Positions 58,921 through 64,000 of a stretch of 64,000 nt of DNA are shown piece by piece. The translations under genes and the position numbers were made by a program. The DNA comes from Forficula auricularia. Lineage: Eukaryota; Arthropoda; Insecta; Dermaptera; Forficulidae. The stretch covers positions 6,246,304 to 6,310,303 of the forward strand of contig JALMQS010000187.1 in NCBI GenBank assembly GCA_024734495.1, in the 5' to 3' direction. Positions within the stretch are counted from its first letter, which is position 1, and each line of letters opens with the position of its first letter. The notes below the pieces were generated by a model. It was not told where the DNA came from, made no database searches, and saw only the letters and a program-made list of their open reading frames with translations.

Positions 58921-59460
58921 ATGGAAACTGTCATACTTGATGCAAAGAAAATATTTAATGAAAAAGTGAAGGAGTTGAATGACGCAAGAGGTGATCGGAG
59001 TTTCTTTCTTGATAACGAGCGTTATAATCAAATTATTTATGAAGTGAAGGAAGCTCAGACTTTACGAAAAAATAACCAACCTTTAACTACAAAACATTAT
59101 CGCCGCCTTAAGAGGTACGATATCATGAAAATCGATGATACTGAGAGACTAATTGAAAGTGCTTCAGTCAAAAAAGATAATTCCGACATTCGTTACTACC
59201 TTAAGTTGGATGAGCTGTTTGAAGTTTTGAAAACTGCGCATGTCAATATGGGACATAAAAAAACAAGAAGTAAAATACCGTTTTTTCCCTTTGTAATTTG
59301 AAAAAAAAAACTTCTCTTTTTAAATTTTCACTTGTTTCAGTTATGGAATGTGAATTGAAAAAAAAGTATTGTAATGTTACCCGCCAAACGATAGATCTTT
59401 ATTTGTTATTTTGTGAGCAATGTGAATTGAAGAAAAATCTACCAAAGCTGGAATTAACTG
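58921..59460 (+). pseudogene. KRBA2/Ginger-like transposon-derived protein, 5' part
   Basis: Two exons join in frame: 58921-59270 or so, up to the donor in AGAA|GTAAAA, and from TTCAG|TTATGG at 59341 to 59460, where a consensus donor GTAAGT follows. The product has an N-terminal helical region (FNEKVKEL), the LTTKHYRRLKRYDI block and an integrase-type zinc-binding HHCC domain: His of HVNMGHKKTR, then CNVTRQTIDLYLLFC with EQC. This is the layout of KRBA2-like proteins, domesticated or active relatives of Ginger/GIN DNA transposons. The DDE integrase core expected in later exons is not found before 64000, so the locus is truncated here or its next exon was lost. The ATG at 58921 is the first in frame. 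Confidence 0.6.
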
Positions 59461-59509
59461 TAAGTAAAATTTTTAATGAATTTACATGAATAATCATTTC
59501 TAATGCATT

Positions 59510-59735
59510 CAAGGATGAGGGAGTTAAGGTTATAAGAAAAATCAATGTCCTCTGCTTAATTTGAGATGTTATAGATAAATTTCTCACATGTCAGAAGGGT
59601 TGTCCTCACCCTCTCTCGGAGATTGAACCCAAGTGTCAAAAATTTATGGTCCGGCTAATTCCCGAGAGAGAGAATACAACTTTTCTAACATGTAAGAAAA
59701 ACGATCTATAACATTTCTGATTACGCAAATGACAC
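59510..59735 (-). repeat. Hairpin element with tRNA-like box B, copy 2
   Basis: Arms of about 50-60 bp face each other (ACATGTCAGAAGGGTTGT against ACAACTTTTCTAACATGT, continuing through ATCTATAACAT). The loop on the minus strand reads GGGAATTAGCCGG and CTTGGGTTCAATCTC, tRNA-like. It matches the organisation of 39380-39492. Confidence 0.45.
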
Positions 59736-60157
59736 TCGCAGTGATTTTTCTTTAAAATCAAACTGTTCTAATATCGACATGAACTTTTTATTTGAGAATA
59801 ACGTTTTTAAACAGAAATTAAGGAAAGTTTATTGGATTATTTTATTTTATTTATTTATTTTAATTTGCTGTTATTTGTTCAAATCACTTAATTTTTACCA
59901 TATCCCCCGCCTCCTTCTATTAATATAATTTTATTTCTATTACCTATCAAAAAATAATTGATATATTTTTATAGAAAATTTTATTTAGCTTGTAAATCAG
60001 AGCCATTATGTACATTACTAAGTTTTTACAGTTACATACAATAAATAAAAATCAGATTAGTTGAATTGATATAATACAATATAATACACTAATTTATATT
60101 TTTTATTAAATTATGGTAATTCAATTAAATATTAGATACCTATTATAAATAAATTAT

Positions 60158-61406
60158 ACCGGGTGAGTTTTTTATCTTGAGATAGTCTTATAACTCAAAA
60201 ACAGTGCATTATATGAGAAAAAGTTTCAAATAAAAGTTTATTTATATAGAGAGGGAAACTAAAATATGCTATTGTTTGTTTACCTAGTACAAGCTTTCAA
60301 GGGTATTTCAAGGTCAAGTTCTATTTTTTAAATGGAAACTTATATAGTTCTATACACATTCTGAATCTACAAAAAAAAAACTGAACAACATTCATAAGAA
60401 CTATTTTTTATTCGATATCAAATAAACAAAATATTAAATCAATTAGATCTCAGAAAAAAATCCTAGTAATTTTAACAATTATTCAACTTAATTATCAAAT
60501 AATAATTGATTAAATAATTAATTATTAAATTAATAATTATTAAATCGAAAAGTCACAACAATGAAAATAAGTGTTTATAATGATCTTAAAACTTCATTAT
60601 ACACAGATTTAAGAGGTTATTTTCTACTTAATTGAACTATTTAAAATTCTTGAGTTGAAAAAAATTTATTTCTGGTGTCTATTCAGTAGATAGTTATATT
60701 GTATTACCATAATAAAAATGGAGCATTTTTTGTTGAAGACAGGATTGAAATGGTCTTAATTTATGGGGAATGTGGAAGAGGTATTATGGGGCTGCCATTG
60801 AAATGGAAGCCGAGCATTTTCCTGACAGGGATACACCCTCACGAGCTTCATTTTATCGTGTTGTAAATCTGTTTAAAAAAATCAGGAAATGTAAAGGCTA
60901 CGAAGAAACTGAAACAGGCAAAATAACGAATTCGGAACTGGAATTCATCCAGAAGACTTGCGATAACACTCTGGAATATCAAAGAACAGTGTCAGAAAAT
61001 TATTAAATTATTGATTATTATAAAATTATTTATTTAATAATTAAATATTTGATCATTATTATATGATAATTAAGTTGAATAATTGTTAAAAATAATTATT
61101 AGGGTTTTTTTTGAGATCTAATTGATTTAATATTTTGTTTATTTGATATCGAATAAAAAAAATAGTTCTTATGAAAGTTGTTCAGTTTTTTTTTGTAGAT
61201 TCAGAATATGTATAGAAATATATAGGTTTTATTTAAAAAACAGAACTTGGCCTTGAAATACCCTTGAAAGCTTGTTCTAGGTAAACAAACAATAGCGTAG
61301 TTTAGTTTCCCCCTTCTTATAAATAAACATTTATTTGAAACTTTTTTCATATAATGTACTGTTTTTGAGTTATAAGACTGTCACAAGATAAAAAAACTCA
61401 CCCGGT
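60158..61406 (+). mobile_element. DNA transposon with ~370-bp inverted repeats and DUF4817-type HTH remnant
   Basis: Begins ACCGGGTGAGTTTTTTATC and ends in its complement, flanked by TTAT at 60154-60157 and 61407-61410. The two arms are complementary over about 370 bp each (60158-60530, 61030-61406). Between them the plus strand keeps the N-terminal helix-turn-helix of an insect transposase: EMVLIYGECGRG at about 60748, then, after a frameshift, HFPDRDTPSRASFYRVVNLF. The catalytic part is absent, so the element is non-autonomous. Confidence 0.8.
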
Positions 61407-62128
61407 TTATAAATAAGTTTTAGTGAAACAACAAAAATATTAAATTACAATTAATATTGGTCTACCAATGTCTAATGAATGTTATGGATGTCTCGTCGTA
61501 CCAATCAAAATATTATATTTCTGAAAAAAGTATTATTGCACAAATATGTAAAAATTAAACGCCTGCTGATGCAACCGCAAACTCAGAGCGTTCTATCGGA
61601 ATGCATACCTAACCATTGCGCAGGCGCAGCTGAATCTTTCGACATAATATTCCAAATGCCCATGCATAAAAGCACCCTTTTCTCGTTATAAGACTATATA
61701 AATAAAGAAGGATTAATTCGTTTACCTATGTCACAACGGTTATTGATTGTTTATGAAAATATTGTTTATTATAAAATACGAGTACATGATATAAAATACA
61801 ATCCCCAAAATTTTCGAATCTATTTTTTTTTTTATACGCCAACATTACCACATTTGTAAAATCAAAGTTAAGGTTTGATTCGAAGGGATGTAGTGCTAGC
61901 GCTTGTTCTACGTATTGTAAACTAGTTTTTCGACATCTCAATCTACCAATGTTGAATCAATTGATTTTGTAAAAATTGTTTTACTTACCCTAACAATTCT
62001 GGCATTAAAATGTATGTACTAAAGTGAAATTTTATATTATTGGTATTTTGTCCATGTTATTAAAAAAACAGAAGTTAATATATTATATATTTCGTATTGA
62101 TTTAATTATTCATTTTTAAATTGATAGG

Positions 62129-62685
62129 TTTTTTTAGTCAAAAACTAATAAAAGACAATAATTTTATTTAATTATTATTATTTATTTTATTAATTCACTG
62201 AACAGTTTCGGTCACCGCTGGTTGACCATCTTCAGTAATACTAAAATTTGAAAAATGAAACTTTTTATCAATTTTTTTTTAAAACAATTACATAATACAA
62301 CAATGAATTCATACATACAATTTCGTTCAAGATCTGGAAATTGTCACTTTTTATACATAAATCATCCTTAACTTATGAGTATTAATATAGATATTTCACA
62401 CATTTATATCGATCATATATAGCAATTATTCATAAAAAAATATTTATTATTGACTAGAATCAATTTCAAACTGATGACCAATTGAAATATTATTTTTATT
62501 TGTGTTGTATTATGTAATTGTTTTAAAAAAAATGAAGAAATGTTTCATTTTTCAAATTTTTGTACTACTCAAGATGGTCAACCAGTGGTGACCGAAACTG
62601 TTTAGTGATTAAATAAAATAAATAATAATAATTAAATAAAATTATTGTCTTTTATTAGTTTGTGACTAAAAAAACCTTTCAATTT
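62129..62685. repeat. Inverted pair of Penelope-like ends, family m
   Basis: Arms 62129-62275 and 62535-62685 are near complements. Each contains, in the outward sense, CTGAAGATGGTCAACCAG and GGTGACCGAAACTGTT (62205-62234 in complement; 62569-62598 forward with one change), giving a GGTC/GACC stem between CTGAAGA and GAAAC. About 260 bp of AT-rich sequence separates the arms. Confidence 0.65.
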
Positions 62686-62924
62686 AAAAATAATTTAAAA
62701 ATTAAGTCAGTTAAGTTCTGGATTAATTATTTATTTTTGGCCGCGATTACTGGTTCGTACTTTTTTATTTATTATTGGATTTTATTTGTGTCCATGATTT
62801 ATAAATTTATAATTATCGATTCGTATCAGTTCATCAAAAAATCTTGACAAAGTAAAATATAAATTGATAAAAATAGATTATAATAATTATTATAATTGTC
62901 TAGTAGTTGTGGTTTCCATACTAT

Positions 62925-63520
62925 TTTTTTTTTTTTTTTTTTTATTCAATTATTGGCATCGGGTAAAAACCCATTTTGGCAGAGGTTTCCATCCTAATTC
63001 TAATAACAAATTTTTATTTATTAAATAGATTCATTCATGACGTCGTAGGGCACACTGCGAACTATTTCCAAGCAACTTGGCAATCACAAAAATAAAATAC
63101 ACTAATTCTTATGGCGAACGGCACACTGGTGATTTTTTTAGTTGAGATAACTAAAAAATTCCAATACGTTCGATTCTACGTGAGATGAAATTGTTGCCGG
63201 AGTAAATAGAACAATAGAACATGCTTGTTTAGATAAGAACTCACTCACTGGGGGTTATTTATTTACCCGCAACTAACCTATACTTAGTTAATTCTTTTGA
63301 TTTCTCGGTACTACTTTCTGAAGTTTCATTTTATTTGCAATATTTTTCAATAAATTATTATATGCATTTATTGCTTCATACTGGATTTCAATAAACTTAT
63401 AAAATTTTTAAGAATTTTTTTTTTACCTTAAAGTCACATTCAATCTTTCTAGTGGTGGTACGGCTACACGCACTGTTGTGTTTTAGTAAGGTTCAACTAA
63501 TATCATCAGATTATCTAAAC
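62925..63520. other. Possible SINE tail and AT-rich spacer
   Basis: 62925-62995 resembles the 3' part of the SINE at 49692 (poly-T, then CATCGGG and AACCCATTTTGGCAG). The remainder holds nothing I recognise. Confidence 0.35.
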
Positions 63521-64000
63521 CAGAGGTGGGGAACCTTTTTACCATTAGAGGCCACATTTAAATTAGGCAGCAATAAGAGAGGCCGCATAAGCTGATTGAC
63601 CTAAGAAAGTGACTTTTGTGAAATTATTATAGTTTTTCTATAGATTTAACAATTTATTGCATTATATAGAAAAAATAAAATATAATACTACAAAATTTTA
63701 AATATAATATACATATAAAATAATATAAAAATATTATAAAAAAATACAATAAAAAATATTTTTTTATTCACTAAGTTAGTGACTTATTTGGCTTTGTTTT
63801 TTGTTTGACAGTAATTGTATATTTGGATCAAGCTTCGTAACACACAGCTTTAATTGATCCTCTAAATGTGCATCTGTAATTTGCGTTCTTAAATTTGTTT
63901 TTATTTTTGACATGAGAGAAAATGTTGTCTCGCAACAGTAGGTACTTCCGAAGCAGGAAAGTAAACGGCGAGCATGTTCTCGAAGGCATGGATATTCAAC
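63521..64000 (-). mobile_element. hAT transposon, left end, runs off the window
   Basis: Starts CAGAGGTGGGGAACCTTTTT with a GGCCGCATA segment following, typical of hAT ends. The transposase gene inside points toward this end, as expected when its 3' side lies next to the terminus. The other end lies beyond 64000. Confidence 0.8.
63776..64000 (-). CDS. hAT transposase C-terminus (partial)
   Basis: 75 codons open from the window edge to TAA at 63778-63776. It shows the hAT dimerisation region: YPCLREHARRLLS, FGSTYCCETTFS, MSKIKTNLRTQITDAHLEDQ. This is the pattern of the GTF2IRD2/ZBED-like hAT group. No break is seen in this part, so the element could be recent. The catalytic residues lie outside the window. 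Confidence 0.82.
   Translation of the reverse strand, partial: VEYPCLREHARRLLSCFGSTYCCETTFSLMSKIKTNLRTQITDAHLEDQLKLCVTKLDPNIQLLSNKKQSQISH

Overview
This is a eukaryotic nuclear window, very AT-rich. Its spliced genes use GT-AG introns. Protein matches and repeat types (RTE and Jockey-superfamily LINEs, tRNA-derived SINEs, Helitrons, Penelope-like remnants, mariner, piggyBac, Harbinger and hAT relics) point to an insect or close arthropod. I cannot name the species. There is no operon, CRISPR array or prokaryotic feature.

Four host genes can be supported. A single-exon SSR4 (TRAP-delta) gene lies at 2808-3323 (+). A single-exon UPF1/RENT1 gene of 1153 codons lies at 8226-11687 (+). A sedoheptulokinase (SHPK) gene occupies 14171-27277 (+) in seven coding segments, with a short 5' UTR intron. 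A six-exon ribosomal protein S3A gene lies at 49276-41635 (-). They serve different processes (ER translocation, nonsense-mediated decay, carbohydrate phosphorylation, translation) and show no common regulation. A broken KRBA2/Ginger-like transposon-derived gene sits at 58921-59460, and the C-terminus of a hAT transposase runs off the right edge.

Layout: 1-2.8 kb holds a large inverted repeat. 3.6-7.8 kb is a cluster of MITEs and LINE or Penelope-like ends. 12.4-13.5 kb is a foldback array carrying a 96-bp piggyBac-type insertion. 14.2-27.3 kb is SHPK, its introns filled with two 5'-truncated RTE copies, SINEs and LINE pieces. 27.4-41.6 kb is mostly gene-free, with one Helitron, a tandem array, a 1.4-kb LTR-like repeat and an orphan TATA/Inr promoter. 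41.6-49.3 kb is RpS3A with repeat-filled introns. 49.3-64 kb is almost entirely mobile-element debris.

The most interesting observations are three. (1) A coding exon of SHPK is split by an 813-bp nested insertion flanked by a perfect 14-bp target duplication, with no GT-AG solution I could find that restores the frame. (2) At least seven unrelated-looking repeat families carry the same short layout, CTGANGA - hairpin - GAAA, resembling a hammerhead-ribozyme core and typical of Penelope-like element ends. (3) Element ends repeatedly occur as head-to-head inverted pairs, the most extreme being a near-perfect palindrome at 43.0-43.6 kb. Several insertions can be dated relative to each other because a second, empty copy of the target repeat lies elsewhere in the window.
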